DNA from: Pseudomonas paraglycinae | GTDB taxonomy: Bacteria; Pseudomonadota; Gammaproteobacteria; Pseudomonadales; Pseudomonadaceae | DNA: 64,000 bases | Direction of reading: 5' to 3' | NCBI RefSeq assembly: GCF_021601625.1 | Contig: NZ_BQHR01000008.1 | Coordinates: 1-64,000, forward strand | Part shown: positions 63,536 through 64,000 of the stretch, piece after piece | Numbering within the stretch: position 1 is the first letter of the stretch | How the letters are laid out: each line of letters opens with the position of its first letter | Made by a program: the position numbers and the translations under genes | The notes under the pieces: model-generated | Told to the model about the DNA's origin: nothing | The model's input: only the letters and a program-made list of their open reading frames with translations | The model's database searches: none

Positions 63536-64000
63536 TCAGGCCGGCACTTCGTCGAGCATCAGACGCTGGCGCACCACATCGACCAGCTTGTCCGGCTGGA
63601 ACTTGGAGAGGAAGTTGTCGCAGCCGACCTTCTTCACCATCGAGTCGTTGAAACTGCCGGACAGCGAGGTGTGCAGCACCACATACAGGCCACGCAGGCG
63701 CGGGTCGTTGCGGATTTCGGTGGTCAGCCGGTAGCCATCCATTTCCGGCATTTCAGCGTCGGTAAAGATCATCAGCAGCTTGTCGGTCATGTTCACCCCG
63801 GTGTCCGCCCAGGCCTTGAGCATGTTCAGGGCTTTCAGGCCGTCGCTGGCGATGTGCATCTTCACGCCCAACTGGCCTAGGGTGTCACGCAATTGCGAGA
63901 GCGCCACGTTGGAGTCGTCCACCAGCAACACTTCACGGCCACGGGCGCGTTCGAGCACCGGATCGTCCAGTTTGTCGCGCGAAACCTTGGCGTTGTACGG
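63536..64000 (-). CDS. CheV-like chemotaxis protein, C-terminal part (cut by window edge)
   Basis: The reading frame is open to the right edge, giving 154 residues of the C-terminal end; the 5' part lies outside. The visible portion is a response-regulator receiver domain: VLLVDDSNVALSQL, phosphoacceptor Asp in MIFTDAEMPEMDGYRLTTEIR, and LSKFQPDKLVDVVR. Receiver domains ending this way, preceded by KVSRDKLDDPVLERARGR, are typical of CheV, which fuses an N-terminal CheW domain. The CheW part must be checked upstream. Confidence 0.75.
   Translation of the reverse strand, partial: PYNAKVSRDKLDDPVLERARGREVLLVDDSNVALSQLRDTLGQLGVKMHIASDGLKALNMLKAWADTGVNMTDKLLMIFTDAEMPEMDGYRLTTEIRNDPRLRGLYVVLHTSLSGSFNDSMVKKVGCDNFLSKFQPDKLVDVVRQRLMLDEVPA

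Overview
The window is a GC-rich chromosomal segment from a fluorescent Pseudomonas, most likely of the P. fluorescens group. The evidence is gene content and order: the pyoverdine initiator synthetase pvdL divergent from the sigma factor gene pvdS, an fpvGHJKCDEF iron-release/transport cluster next to mbtH-pvdH, dsbRS/dsbDEG, a methanesulfonate msuEDC-sfnR operon and an atuRABCDEF acyclic-terpene operon. All identifications come from reading the sequence and from knowledge of the families; no database search was run.

Layout. 1-475: three tandem leftward promoters of the stable-RNA (rRNA/tRNA) type, firing out of the window. 476-10070: core and accessory genes (RhtA-type exporter, lipoproteins, a TetR/SDR/DsbA-isomerase set, a quinone oxidoreductase with a divergent LysR regulator, aminopeptidase P, a second cysteine desulfurase, a LysE exporter). 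10071-18177: sulfur scavenging, with msuE-msuD-msuC-sfnR reading right and sfnB-metI-metQ reading left. Each unit has a sigma-54 -24/-12 element with GCAACA/TGTTGC half-sites about 100-140 bp upstream. Between them lie soxR and its divergent monooxygenase target. 18461-19936: a VOC protein and a haloacetate-dehalogenase-like hydrolase.

20190-28259: fpvGHJKCDEF (inner-membrane reductase complex plus ABC transporter that free iron from ferripyoverdine), a BIME-like repeat, then convergent mbtH and pvdH. 28402-35454: a GNAT protein, the DsbRS copper/redox two-component system, a low-GC orphan hemopexin-like gene, and the dsbD-tlpA-dsbG operon. 35487-51443: an alpha/beta hydrolase, the 13-kb pvdL, pvdS, and an AlcB/IucB-type acyltransferase. 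pvdH and the acyltransferase have perfect PvdS boxes (TAAAT-N16-CGT), pvdL has a one-mismatch box, and pvdS has a Fur box. 51531-61588: a solute-binding protein and the atu regulon, with two mirror-image 16-bp AtuR operators. 61658-64000: an exonuclease, ppnP, a MOSC protein and the 3' part of a cheV-like gene cut by the window edge.

The pieces form four regulatory circuits: iron (Fur -> pvdS -> pvdL/pvdH/acyltransferase, with Fpv proteins releasing the iron), sulfate starvation (sigma-54/SfnR -> msu and sfnB-metIQ), periplasmic thiol/copper stress (DsbRS -> dsbDEG, with 11-bp-periodic direct repeats at both promoters) and terpene catabolism (AtuR -> atuABCDEF). The least explained item is the four-repeat hemopexin-like protein between dsbR and dsbD.
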